Source: Virgisporangium ochraceum
GTDB taxonomy: Bacteria; Actinomycetota; Actinomycetes; Mycobacteriales; Micromonosporaceae
NCBI RefSeq assembly: GCF_016863655.1
Contig: NZ_BOPH01000097.1
Coordinates: 55,347-119,346 of the forward strand
Direction: 5' to 3'
DNA: 64,000 nucleotides
Below are positions 17,195 through 28,040 of the stretch, piece by piece (within the stretch, counting starts at the first letter, position 1; each line of letters opens with the position of its first letter). A model generated the notes under the pieces. That model ran no database searches. It was not told where the DNA came from and was given only the letters and a program-made list of their open reading frames with translations. The position numbers and the translations under genes were made by a program.

Positions 17195-17804
17195 GTCGGT
17201 GCTCCTCACGATGGGTGGATCCGGGGTCGGTCCCGACGCCGGGCTGGAACACGGCCAGGGAGAACCGGGCCGGCGCGGCGCCGGGGTTGGCGTAGGAGTG
17301 GGGGACCGTGCCGGCGAACGCGAGCGCGTCACCCGGCCGCAGGACGACCGAGTCGCCGGCGACCCCCACGGTGACGGTGCCGTCGCGGACCTGGATCAGC
17401 TCCTTGGTGCCGGTCGAGTGGGCGTCGCTGGCGTGCCGGTCACCCGGCCCGAGCGTCCAGTCCCACAGCTCGACCACGTCGGGCGGCCCGGTGCCGGCGA
17501 CCAGCAGGCCGCGGCCGCCGGCGTCGCTGGTCCACAGCGCGACGCCCTCGCCGTCGCGGGTGACCCGCAGCGCCGCCGGCCTCGGCGGCTCGACCAGCGC
17601 CGGCAGGCCGATGCCCAGCGCGTCGCTGAGGCGCAGCAGCGTCCCGACGCTGGGGTTGGTGACGCCCTGCTCGACGTTGACCACCATCCGCCGGCTGACC
17701 CCGGCCGCGTCGGCCAGGTGGTCCAGCGTCCAGGTGCGCGACAGCCGCTCCTGGCGGACGCGGGCGCCGATCACACCGGCCAGCGCCGCCGTCTCCTCGT
17801 CCAC
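17187..17804 (-). CDS. XRE-family regulator with cupin sensor domain
   Basis: A 205-residue regulator. The N-terminal helix-turn-helix (RQERLSRTWTLDHLADAAGVSRRMVVNVEQG) is of the XRE/Cro type. The C-terminal half is a cupin with GTKELIQVRDGTVTV and LRPGDALAFAGTVPHSYAN. Such proteins repress neighbouring metabolic or transport genes and are released by a small ligand in the cupin. The start at 17804 (GTG, codon 4 of the longer GTG reading at 17813) is preferred because TATAGT lies 7 nt upstream. It is divergent from the E1-like enzyme gene, and a perfect palindrome lies over the shared promoter. Confidence 0.85.
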   Translation of the reverse strand: MDEETAALAGVIGARVRQERLSRTWTLDHLADAAGVSRRMVVNVEQGVTNPSVGTLLRLSDALGIGLPALVEPPRPAALRVTRDGEGVALWTSDAGGRGLLVAGTGPPDVVELWDWTLGPGDRHASDAHSTGTKELIQVRDGTVTVGVAGDSVVLRPGDALAFAGTVPHSYANPGAAPARFSLAVFQPGVGTDPGSTHREEHRHG

Positions 17805-17808
17805 GGCG

Positions 17809-17822
17809 TGCACTATAGTGCA
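17809..17822. promoter_or_regulatory. Perfect 14-bp palindromic operator with two -10s
   Basis: TGCACTATAGTGCA is fully symmetrical and contains TATAGT in both directions. It lies between the XRE-cupin regulator and the E1-like gene, 7 nt from the regulator start. This is a probable autoregulatory operator covering both divergent promoters. Confidence 0.75.
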
Positions 17823-17866
17823 AGCTCAGTGCAGCGCAGTTCCCGCCGACCGCTCCGAGGTGCTCC

Positions 17867-20176
17867 ATGACGATCCACGTTGACGACGCCCTGCTGCGGT
17901 CGATCTCCCAACGGGTCCTGTGGCTGTCGACGGCGATCGTCGACGCCGCCAACCGGGGCCGCCCGAACTCCAGCGGCGTGAAGGTCGGCGGCCACCAGGC
18001 GTCGTCGGCCTCGATGGTCGACATCATGGTCGCCCTGTGGTTCTCCTGCCTGACCGACCGCGACCGGGTCTCGGTCAAGCCGCACGCCTCCCCGGTGCTG
18101 CACGCCCTCAACTACCTGCTCGGCGATCTCGACGCCTCGTACCTGACCCGGCTGCGGGAGAAGGGTGGCCTGCAGAGCTACCCCAGCCGCCTGAAGGACC
18201 CCGGCACCGTCGACTTCTCGACCGGCTCCGTCGGCATCGGCGCGACCGCCGCGCTGTGGGCGGCCGTGGCGCACCGCTACGTCTCGTCGCACTTTCCCGG
18301 GACCCCCGACGCGGGACGCTTCATCAGCCTGCTCGGTGACGCCGAGCTCGACGAGGGCGCCATCTGGGAGGCCGTCGCCGACCCGCAGGTCGCGTCGCTG
18401 GGGGAGCTGCTGTGGGTGGTCGACCTGAACCGGCAGTCGCTCGACCGGGTCGTGCCCGACATCCAGATCCAGCGCCTGCAGGGCATGTTCACCGCCGCCG
18501 GCTGGCAGGTGCTGACCCTCAAGTGGGGCCGGTTCATCTCCGCGGTCTTCGACCGGCCCGGCGGCGACGAGCTGCGCCGGCGCCTGGAGGAGATGCCGAA
18601 CGAGGAGTACCAGCGCATGCTGCGCGTGCCGCCCGACGAGGTGGCCGACCGGATCCTCGCCGGCCAGGGCTCGCCCGGGCTGCGCGAGGTCGTCGGCGCG
18701 CTCACCGCCGACCAGCTCAGCGCCGCGGTGCGCGACCTCGGCGGCCACGACCTGGGCCTGCTCACCTCGACGTTCGACAAGGTCGACGACCACCGGCCGA
18801 CCGTCGTCTTCGCCTACACGGTCAAGGGCCGCGGCCTGCCCACCGAGGGCCACCCGAACAACCACTCGGTGCTGCTCACCGAGGCCCAGCTGCACGCCCT
18901 CGCCGACGCGTCGGGTGTCGCCGTCGACGACCCGTGGGCGCCGTTCGTCCCGGGCAGCGCCGAGGCCGGCCTGTGCGAGGAGCGCGGCCGCACGCTGCGC
19001 CGGCCGGACCTGACGGCCAGCGCGCCGCTCGCCGTGCCGCATACCCTCGGGCACCCGCACCGCAAGCCGGTCTCGACGCAGGCCGCGCTCGGCAGGCTGC
19101 TGGCCGACCTCGTCCACGACGCCCCCGAGACGGCCGCCCGGCTCGTGACCTGCAGCCCCGACGTCGCCTCGTCGACGAACCTCGGCGGCTGGATCAACAA
19201 GACCGGGGTGTGGGCGGTCAAGGAGCGGCGGGACTGGTTCGCCGACGACGCCCAACGGCTGCTGCGCTGGTCGGAGCGGGCCACCGGGCAGCACATCGAG
19301 CTGGGCATCGCCGAGGTCAACCTCGTCGGGCTCCTCGGCGAGCTCGGCACCACGTGGTCGCGCTGGGGCCAGCGGCTGATCCCGGTCGCCACGATCTACG
19401 ACCCGTTCGTCTCCCGGGCCCTCGAGCCCTGGTCGTACGGCATCTACGCCGGCGGCCAGTCCATCCTGGTCGGCACGCCCTCGGGCGTGACGCTCGCGCC
19501 GGAGGGTGGCGCGCACCAGTCGATCACCACGCCGTCCATCGGGCTGGAGCAGCCCGGCTGCACGGCCTGGGAGCCCGCCTTCGCGCAGGACCTGGAGTGG
19601 ACGTTCCTGCACGCGATGTCCCGGGTGGGCCTACCCGGCGGACGCTCGTCCTACTTCCGGCTGTCCACCCGTCCCCTCGACCCGGCCCTGGCCGACCTTC
19701 CCGACGACCCGGCGCTGCTCGAACGCCGCCGGCGCCAGGCCGTCGCCGGCGGCTACCGCCTCAGCCGGCACCCGGCCGACCGCGACCAGGTCACGCTCGT
19801 CGGGGTCGGCGCGATCATGCCCGAGGTCCTCGCCGCCGCGACGCGCCTCGCCGACCGGTCCGTCACCGCGGGCGTGGTGTGCCTGACCAGCCCGGACCTC
19901 GTGTTCGAGTCGCTGCGGCACCGCGCCGACCGCGACGCGCGGGGCGGCGGCATCGTCGACGAGTTGTTCCCGCCGCACGCGCCGGCACCGCTGGTCACCG
20001 TCCAGGACGGGCATCCGCACACGCTGGCGTTCCTCGCAGCGGCCCGCGGCGACCGGATCCGCAGCCTCGGCGTCACCGAGTTCGGCCAGTCCAGCAGCGT
20101 CGAGGACGCCTACGCGCTGCACGGCATCGACACGGCCAGCATCGTCGACGCGGCGCTGACCCTGGTCGGGCTCTGA
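17867..20176 (+). CDS. Transketolase / pyruvate dehydrogenase E1-like enzyme
   Basis: A 769-residue thiamine-diphosphate enzyme resembling homodimeric AceE-type E1. GGHQASSASMVDIM and HASPVLHALNYLLG match the N-terminal E1 core. GDAELDEGAIWEA, followed about 30 residues later by NRQSLD, is the ThDP/Mg motif (GDG-x25-30-N; here GDA). The pyrimidine-domain part IELGIAEVNLVG has the catalytic Glu, and IYAGGQSILVGTPSGVTLAPEGGAHQS matches AceE. It is 100-150 residues shorter than AceE, and no E2 or E3 gene is nearby. It may act on another 2-oxo acid or aldehyde substrate. It is divergent from the XRE-cupin regulator, which probably controls it. A CGAGG ribosome site precedes the ATG. Confidence 0.85.
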   Translation: MTIHVDDALLRSISQRVLWLSTAIVDAANRGRPNSSGVKVGGHQASSASMVDIMVALWFSCLTDRDRVSVKPHASPVLHALNYLLGDLDASYLTRLREKGGLQSYPSRLKDPGTVDFSTGSVGIGATAALWAAVAHRYVSSHFPGTPDAGRFISLLGDAELDEGAIWEAVADPQVASLGELLWVVDLNRQSLDRVVPDIQIQRLQGMFTAAGWQVLTLKWGRFISAVFDRPGGDELRRRLEEMPNEEYQRMLRVPPDEVADRILAGQGSPGLREVVGALTADQLSAAVRDLGGHDLGLLTSTFDKVDDHRPTVVFAYTVKGRGLPTEGHPNNHSVLLTEAQLHALADASGVAVDDPWAPFVPGSAEAGLCEERGRTLRRPDLTASAPLAVPHTLGHPHRKPVSTQAALGRLLADLVHDAPETAARLVTCSPDVASSTNLGGWINKTGVWAVKERRDWFADDAQRLLRWSERATGQHIELGIAEVNLVGLLGELGTTWSRWGQRLIPVATIYDPFVSRALEPWSYGIYAGGQSILVGTPSGVTLAPEGGAHQSITTPSIGLEQPGCTAWEPAFAQDLEWTFLHAMSRVGLPGGRSSYFRLSTRPLDPALADLPDDPALLERRRRQAVAGGYRLSRHPADRDQVTLVGVGAIMPEVLAAATRLADRSVTAGVVCLTSPDLVFESLRHRADRDARGGGIVDELFPPHAPAPLVTVQDGHPHTLAFLAAARGDRIRSLGVTEFGQSSSVEDAYALHGIDTASIVDAALTLVGL

Positions 20177-20193
20177 CGCCCGCGGAGTCGGCG

Positions 20194-20207
20194 GGAGAGC
20201 GCTTTCC
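20194..20207. promoter_or_regulatory. Second LacI-type site, near-palindrome
   Basis: GGAGAGCGCTTTCC differs in one base from the perfect palindrome at 24324-24337. It lies between the converging ends of the E1-like gene and the lacI-type gene, where it starts no obvious transcript. It may be an auxiliary operator or a chance match. Confidence 0.4.
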
Positions 20208-20219
20208 GGGCCCGGGGTC

Positions 20220-21245
20220 TCAGGCCGACTGGCGGATCACCAGCTCGGGTTCGAAGATCACCGACTCGACCCGCATCCCCGGGTTCTCGATCCGCTCCAG
20301 CACCATCCGGGTCGCCCGGGCCGCCATGTCCTCGAGCGGATGGCGCACCGTCGTCAGCGCCGGCCGGGACGCGAGCGCGGCGCTGCTGTCGTCGAACCCC
20401 ACGACCACGACGTCGCCCGGCACCTCCCGGCCCCGCTCCGACAGGGCCCGCAGCGCACCCTGCGCCATCAGGTCGTTGGCGACGAACACGGCGTCGAGGT
20501 CCGGGTTCTCGTCGAGCAGCCGGTGCATGGCCTTCTCGCCGCTGTCGTGCGTGAAGTTGCCCTCCACGGCCGGCACGAACGCGTGGCCGTGTCTGGCCAT
20601 CGCGCGGCGGAACCCCTCGTCGCGGTCCTGGGCGGCGGGCGCGTGGGCGGGACCGGTGACCATCCCGATCGTGCCGCGCCCGAGCCCGACCAGGTGCTCG
20701 GCGGCGAGCGCGGCACCGGTGTCGTTGGCCAGGTCGACGTAGCTGATCGGGGTCGGCTCGGCGGGCCGCCCGACCATGACCGCGGCGATCCCCGCGTCGC
20801 TGAGCTGACGGGGCAGCGTGTCGTTCGGGTGCAGCGACAGCACGACCGCGCCGTCGGCCTGGCCCTGGCCGAGGTCTCCGACGAGCCTGGTGCGCGCCTC
20901 CGTGGTGCCGACGAGCTGCAGCCCGAGCTGGATCCCGGCCGGCCGCAGGACGCTCATGATGCCCCCGACGACGCGTCCGAAGTACGGGTCGGAGAAGAAC
21001 TGGCTCATGAACGGGTCGTCGTCGTGGCTCTCCGAGTCCGACACCACGAGGGCGACGGTGCCGCTGCGCCTGGTCACCAGCGAGCGGGCGGCCCGGTTCG
21101 GGACGTAGCCGATCTTGGTGACCGCGCGCCACACGATCTCGTCGAGCTTCGGGTCGACGTTGCGGATCCCGTTCACCACACGGGAGACGGTGGCGCGGGA
21201 GACCCCCGCCTCCCGCGCCACGTCCTCAAGGGTCGGCTTACGCAT
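20220..21245 (-). CDS. LacI-family transcriptional repressor
   Basis: A 341-residue repressor. The N-terminal helix-turn-helix and hinge (TLEDVAREAGVSRATVSRVV, then YVPNRAARSLVTRR) are classical LacI/GalR. The periplasmic-binding-protein-like domain follows (GTVALVVSDSES, VFVANDLMAQGAL, VVVGFDDSSAALASRPALTT). It is 18 nt downstream of the multimodular glycosidase gene on the same strand, so they form one operon under the operator at 24324. The ligand is probably an oligosaccharide released by that enzyme; this is inference from position. Confidence 0.9.
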   Translation of the reverse strand: MRKPTLEDVAREAGVSRATVSRVVNGIRNVDPKLDEIVWRAVTKIGYVPNRAARSLVTRRSGTVALVVSDSESHDDDPFMSQFFSDPYFGRVVGGIMSVLRPAGIQLGLQLVGTTEARTRLVGDLGQGQADGAVVLSLHPNDTLPRQLSDAGIAAVMVGRPAEPTPISYVDLANDTGAALAAEHLVGLGRGTIGMVTGPAHAPAAQDRDEGFRRAMARHGHAFVPAVEGNFTHDSGEKAMHRLLDENPDLDAVFVANDLMAQGALRALSERGREVPGDVVVVGFDDSSAALASRPALTTVRHPLEDMAARATRMVLERIENPGMRVESVIFEPELVIRQSA

Positions 21246-21263
21246 GAGGGTATGTGTAGCAGT

Positions 21264-24287
<3,024 letters not shown>

Positions 24288-24323
24288 GGAGAGCTCCTGG
24301 GGGTGGGTGACGGCGGCGGTCTT

Positions 24324-24337
24324 GGAGAGCGCTCTCC
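24324..24337. promoter_or_regulatory. LacI-type operator upstream of glycosidase
   Basis: GGAGAGCGCTCTCC is a perfect 14-bp palindrome with the central CG expected for LacI-family sites. It lies 37 nt upstream of the glycosidase GTG, and the only LacI gene nearby is the second gene of that operon. Confidence 0.75.
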
Positions 24338-24403
24338 CAGTTGGCCCATCGTGCGCCGCGCGGGGATGACTGTCAAGCCCGTCGATGCCCCGCCGGCGCG
24401 ACG

Positions 24404-25609
24404 TCAGCGGGGTTCCGCGGACCGGGCCACGGGCGGCGGCGTGCCGGCGCGGGCGGCGATCCCCACCGCCGCGACGAGGCAGGCCGCCCCGACCCCGGCG
24501 AGCACGGCGCCGTAGCCGCAGACGCCGAGCAGCCCGGCCGCGGCCGCCGGCGCCACGGCCCTGGACACCGTCACGGGCGTGGCGAGGATGCCGTTGATGG
24601 TCCCGTAGGCGAGGGTCCCGTAGCGGTCGGCGAGCAGTTGCGGCCGGGCGAGGCTCGCGACGCCGAACCCGATCCCGAACGCGGTGACCCCGACGGCCGC
24701 GCCCGCCGGGCTCGCGGCGACCAGCGGCAGGACGAACGCGCCGGCGCCCTGTACGGCGAAGACCACGGTGACGACCGTCGTCAGCCGCCACCGCCGGTGC
24801 GCGGCGGTCAGCAGGAGCCGCCCGGTGACGGACATGACACCGAGGAGGCCCGCCACAGACGCGGCGAACACCGCCGGGTGTCCACTGTGGACGAGGAACC
24901 CGACGAGATGGACGGCCATCGTCGCCATCGCCGCGCTGTGGGCCACGAACGCGGTGGCGAGGAACCAGAACCGCGGGTCGCGCACCGCCGCCCGCACGGT
25001 TCCGGCGTGCGCCGGGTCCGCGTCCCGCGCCCGCAGGGCGGGCGGTGGACGGACGAGAAACGCGTGCAACGGCACGGTCAGCGCGCCGTGGACGCCGGCG
25101 AGGACGAGCAGCGCCGTACGCCAGCCCCACCGGTCGACGAGCGCGGCGGTCAGCGGCATGAAGATGGTGCTGGCGAACCCGGCGACGATGACGACCGCGA
25201 GCACCGCCCGGCCGCGGTGCGGCGGGTCGAACCAGGACACGACGACGGTCAGGGCCGTTTCGTAGAGCACCATCGCGGTGGCCAGCCCGATGCCGATGAG
25301 CACCGCGTACAGCTGGGCGACGGTGCGCACCTGCGACCACGCCACGACCAGCCCCGTCGCGAGCAGCGAGCCGGTCGTCATCAGGGCCCTGCCGCCGTGC
25401 CGGTCGAGCCACCGCCCGACCGGCACCGACAGCACCGCACCAGCCAGAACCGAGGCGGTGAGGGCACCGGTGACCACGGCCGTCGAGGCGTCGAGCGCCA
25501 GCGCCATCGGCCGCAGCAGCACGGCGAAGGCGTAGTAGAGCACACCGAAGCCGACCGTCTGGGTCACCGCGAACGCCGCGACGATGGCCCAGCCGCGCCG
25601 GTTGACCAC
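24404..25609 (-). CDS. MFS transporter
   Basis: A 401-residue protein with about 12 hydrophobic helices. The loop 2-3 motif GRWLDRHGGRALM is the MFS motif A region. Segments such as FAVTQTVGFGVLYYAFAVLL and AMATMAVHLVGFLVHSG resemble actinobacterial MFS permeases of the oxalate/formate-like or cyanate-like groups. The substrate cannot be predicted. The start was placed at the GTG at 25609 because GGAGGG is just upstream; a longer reading to 25693 would overlap the divergent F420 gene start. It does not obviously belong to the glycosidase operon, which begins about 115 nt away on the same strand. Confidence 0.75.
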   Translation of the reverse strand: MVNRRGWAIVAAFAVTQTVGFGVLYYAFAVLLRPMALALDASTAVVTGALTASVLAGAVLSVPVGRWLDRHGGRALMTTGSLLATGLVVAWSQVRTVAQLYAVLIGIGLATAMVLYETALTVVVSWFDPPHRGRAVLAVVIVAGFASTIFMPLTAALVDRWGWRTALLVLAGVHGALTVPLHAFLVRPPPALRARDADPAHAGTVRAAVRDPRFWFLATAFVAHSAAMATMAVHLVGFLVHSGHPAVFAASVAGLLGVMSVTGRLLLTAAHRRWRLTTVVTVVFAVQGAGAFVLPLVAASPAGAAVGVTAFGIGFGVASLARPQLLADRYGTLAYGTINGILATPVTVSRAVAPAAAAGLLGVCGYGAVLAGVGAACLVAAVGIAARAGTPPPVARSAEPR

Positions 25610-25668
25610 CGCACCCTCCGAATCCTCGCCGCCCGTCACATCGCCGGGTCCGACGATGGCCGCCCCGA

Positions 25669-25674
25669 TACGAT
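25669..25674 (+). promoter_or_regulatory. -10 TACGAT for the PPOX/F420 gene
   Basis: TACGAT ends 6 nt before the GTG at 25681, and no ribosome-binding site is seen. Confidence 0.5.
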
Positions 25675-25680
25675 CACGCG

Positions 25681-26088
25681 GTGTCGAAACCACCGCTTCC
25701 CGACCACCTGCGTCGCCTGCTCACCAAGCCCAACCCGGCCGTCATCACCACGGTCCGCCCCGACGGGCACCCCGTCTCGGTGGCCACGTGGTACCTGTTC
25801 GAGAACGACCGCATCGTGGTGAACATGGACGCTGGACGCAAGCGCCTGGACTACCTGCGCCACGACCCCCGGGTCAGCCTGACCGTCCTCGACGAGGCCG
25901 GCTGGCACACGCACGTCAGCGTCACCGGCACCGTCACCGACCTCCGCGACGACGACGGCCTGGCCGACATCGACCGGATCGCCCGGCACTACATCGGCAG
26001 GCCGTACCCCGACCGCGACCGGCCCCGCGTCACCGCTCTGGTGGACCTCACGTCGTGGCACGCCTGGGGACCGAACTCGCGCGCCTGA
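25681..26088 (+). CDS. PPOX-class F420-dependent oxidoreductase-like protein
   Basis: A 135-residue split-barrel flavin/deazaflavin-binding protein. The pattern NPAVITTVRPDGHPVSVATWY, followed by NDRIVVNMDAGRKRLDYLRH and VSLTVLD, is that of TIGR03618-type PPOX F420-dependent enzymes. These small proteins reduce substrates with F420H2 in mycobacteria and streptomycetes, often with unknown natural targets. The C-terminal motif DLTSWHAWGPN is also typical. It is a single-gene unit transcribed away from the MFS gene. F420 dependence is inferred from the family. Confidence 0.85.
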   Translation: MSKPPLPDHLRRLLTKPNPAVITTVRPDGHPVSVATWYLFENDRIVVNMDAGRKRLDYLRHDPRVSLTVLDEAGWHTHVSVTGTVTDLRDDDGLADIDRIARHYIGRPYPDRDRPRVTALVDLTSWHAWGPNSRA

Positions 26089-26228
26089 CGGCGCTGCGCC
26101 CGGGCCGTCGACTCGGGCGCCGCCGACGTGTTGGCGCGCCGGGTCACCGTCGCGGGGCGGCGGCGGGCCGGGGTTACTGGCTAGGCTCCGCACACGACGG
26201 GGGAACCACGGGGGACAGGGGACGGTCG

Positions 26229-27101
26229 ATGACGGAAGCGGGCTGGGACGACCTCAAGGCGATGCGGTGGCTGGTCGCGGTGCGGGCGCGCATCCTCGGA
26301 TACCGGTACGAGGAGGTGTCGCCGGACGTCCTGGCCATCATCGAGCCGGACGGCCAGCGGCACACCGTCTCGCTGGCGCCGCTGAGCCGGGCGGCGACGG
26401 CGTTGCCGCGATCGGAATGGACGGCCGCGGTCGACGAGTTCCTGACCCGCACCCTCGCCGTCGACGGCGACGACGCCGAGGACCTCGACGCGATCCTGCC
26501 GCTGCTGCGTACCAAGCTGGTCCCGGAGGAGGCGGCCGAACAGGGGTCGGCGGTCTACGGCGAGTTCGGTCAGGACCTCGTCGAAGGGCTCGTGGTCGAC
26601 CGGGCGCTGACCATGGAGTGGGTCACCACGGAACGGGCGGAGCGGTGGTCGGCCACCGAGGGCAGGTTGCTGCGGCGGGGACGCGAGAACGTCCGCGCCG
26701 GCGGTCGCCTCGACGTGGCCACGGAGGAGGTCGGCGGGGTCCGGGTGACGCTGCTGACCGGTGACGACTACGCCTCGACGCACCTGTTCTGGCTCGACGA
26801 GTACGGCCTGGTGGGTGAGCACGGCGCGCTGGTGAGCGTGCCGAGCCGGACGTCCGTGCTCGTCGCACCGATCGTGGCCGGTACCAACGGTTTTGCGTAC
26901 CTCGGCGCCATGGCGCAGCTCACGATGGTCGCGTACGGCGAGGCGCGGCACCCGGTCATGCCGCGCATCTACCACTGGGAGCCGCGGATGATGGACGTCA
27001 TGGGTCAGGTGCTCGGGGCCGCCCTGCTGCAACGGTCGGGTGACCGTATGCATGTCATCGTCAACCCGGCCTTCCAGGAGTCGCAGGAGGCGCTGGTCTG
27101 A
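26229..27101 (+). CDS. Unrecognised conserved protein (DUF1444-like?)
   Basis: A 290-residue soluble protein with no signal peptide. It has an N-terminal region reading IEPDGQRHTVSLAPL, a central LTMEWVTTERAERWSATEG, and a C-terminal hydrophobic AYLGAMAQLTMVAYGEA. The composition and order of segments recall DUF1444 proteins, but the match is not certain. AGGGGAC lies about 8 nt before the ATG. A possible promoter TAGGCT is at 26182-26187, giving a leader of about 35 nt. The next gene encodes the cold-shock protein, with its own promoter region. Confidence 0.55.
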   Translation: MTEAGWDDLKAMRWLVAVRARILGYRYEEVSPDVLAIIEPDGQRHTVSLAPLSRAATALPRSEWTAAVDEFLTRTLAVDGDDAEDLDAILPLLRTKLVPEEAAEQGSAVYGEFGQDLVEGLVVDRALTMEWVTTERAERWSATEGRLLRRGRENVRAGGRLDVATEEVGGVRVTLLTGDDYASTHLFWLDEYGLVGEHGALVSVPSRTSVLVAPIVAGTNGFAYLGAMAQLTMVAYGEARHPVMPRIYHWEPRMMDVMGQVLGAALLQRSGDRMHVIVNPAFQESQEALV

Positions 27102-27134
27102 ACCGGGCCACCGCCACGGGTGATAACCGGCGTG

Positions 27135-27169
27135 TTGGACGGAACATCGCCGGTTCCCTGTGCTAGCGT
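27135..27169 (+). promoter_or_regulatory. Candidate promoter of the cold-shock gene
   Basis: TGCTAGCGT at 27161-27169 is an extended -10. A TTGGAC lies 23 nt upstream at 27135-27140, longer than ideal. Transcription from here would give a leader of about 158 nt. Confidence 0.4.
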
Positions 27170-27205
27170 GTCCCGTGTTGCAGTTTGATTCTCCGAATAC
27201 TTTGC

Positions 27206-27310
27206 CGCGCCTGGTGGGTATCCAGCCACCAGGCGCGTACTTGTATGGCCGGCATTCCGCCGGAGCAAGGTGATCAAAGCGGTGACTCCGAAGCCACACG
27301 GTGTGGCTTC
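27206..27310 (+). promoter_or_regulatory. Structured 5' leader of cold-shock gene (three hairpins)
   Basis: Three inverted repeats follow one another. A perfect 12-bp stem pairs 27206-27217 with 27226-27237 across an 8-nt loop. A 5-bp stem pairs CCGGC with GCCGG at 27249-27263. A 10-bp palindrome lies at 27290-27310 (GAAGCCACAC and its complement). The last ends about 24 nt before the ATG and close to GAGGAG, so folding could expose or hide the ribosome site with temperature. Confidence 0.65.
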
Positions 27311-27333
27311 ATCTGCCTTGCGAGGAGCGAGAC

Positions 27334-27537
27334 ATGTCTGTCGGTACGGTCAAGTGGTTCAACGCGGAAAAGGGCTTCGGCTTCATCACCCCCGACGGCG
27401 GCGGTGCTGACGTCTTCGCCCACTACTCGGCCATCGCGTCGAGCGGCTACCGCAGCCTCGACGAGAACCAGCGGGTCGAGTTCGAGCTGACGCAGGGCCC
27501 GAAGGGCCCGCAGGCCGCGAACATCCGCCCCATCTGA
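27334..27537 (+). CDS. Cold-shock protein (CspA family)
   Basis: A 67-residue single-domain OB-fold RNA/DNA-binding protein. It has the RNP1 motif KGFGFI and an RNP2-like VFAHYSAI, and begins with GTVKWFNAEKG as in actinobacterial CspA/CspB/ScoF proteins. It acts as an RNA chaperone in the cytoplasm. GAGGAG precedes the ATG at good spacing. The long structured leader and a strong downstream inverted repeat mark it as a monocistronic unit. Confidence 0.95.
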   Translation: MSVGTVKWFNAEKGFGFITPDGGGADVFAHYSAIASSGYRSLDENQRVEFELTQGPKGPQAANIRPI

Positions 27538-27544
27538 TCCGGTC

Positions 27545-27602
27545 CGGTCACCGTCCCACCGCGGCGTTGGTTTTTCCACGCAGCGTGCTGGGACGGTGAC
27601 CG
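27545..27602 (+). terminator. Inverted repeat after cold-shock gene
   Basis: A perfect 14-bp stem (27545-27558 with 27589-27602) has a 30-nt loop holding a T5 run, and begins 7 nt after the stop codon. It is a likely terminator or mRNA 3'-stabilising structure. Confidence 0.6.
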
Positions 27603-27661
27603 TTTCGGTTTCGCGATGTTTCTTTGCGCTTTCGGATGACCCGTTCGACCGGTCGTCGTAC

Positions 27662-27667
27662 TACGGT
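27662..27667 (+). promoter_or_regulatory. -10 TACGGT for the 72-residue hypothetical
   Basis: TACGGT ends 6 nt before the GTG at 27674, which fixes that start within a longer open frame. Confidence 0.5.
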
Positions 27668-27673
27668 CGATGC

Positions 27674-27892
27674 GTGAGAGTCGAACAGCACTGGTGGAAC
27701 GGCGAAGCCGGTCTCCGCCGACGCCGTGACGTCTTCATCCGCACCGACGGCGAACGGTGGGAGGTCGAGGCCCGCGCCGGCGGAAACCCCGGCCGCTCGA
27801 AGGTGCACCCCTGCCCGGGTCGCCAGTCCGCGGAGATTCTCGCTGACGCGTGGATGGTCGCCAACATGCAGTGGCGCTCGATGCCCCGCTGA
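27674..27892 (+). CDS. Small hypothetical protein, 72 residues
   Basis: A short basic and Trp-rich protein (VRVEQHWWNGEAGLRRRRD, then GERWEVEARAGG and a C-terminal ADAWMVANMQWRSMP). No domain is recognised. The start is supported by the leaderless -10. The coding part is confined to one frame and has a clean stop. It stands alone between the cold-shock unit and the TerD gene. Confidence 0.6.
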   Translation: MRVEQHWWNGEAGLRRRRDVFIRTDGERWEVEARAGGNPGRSKVHPCPGRQSAEILADAWMVANMQWRSMPR

Positions 27893-28040
27893 CCCGGCGC
27901 GCCACCCGCCTACATCCCCGTAAGGCACAGGTCGAGAAACGACCCCTTGGTGGTCGGTTCGGCCACTTTGTCCTGCGCCGGTTGTACGGAATTGCGACCC
28001 CGGACGGCGGCGGTTGACAGCGTCAGGTAAGGGTATGCAC

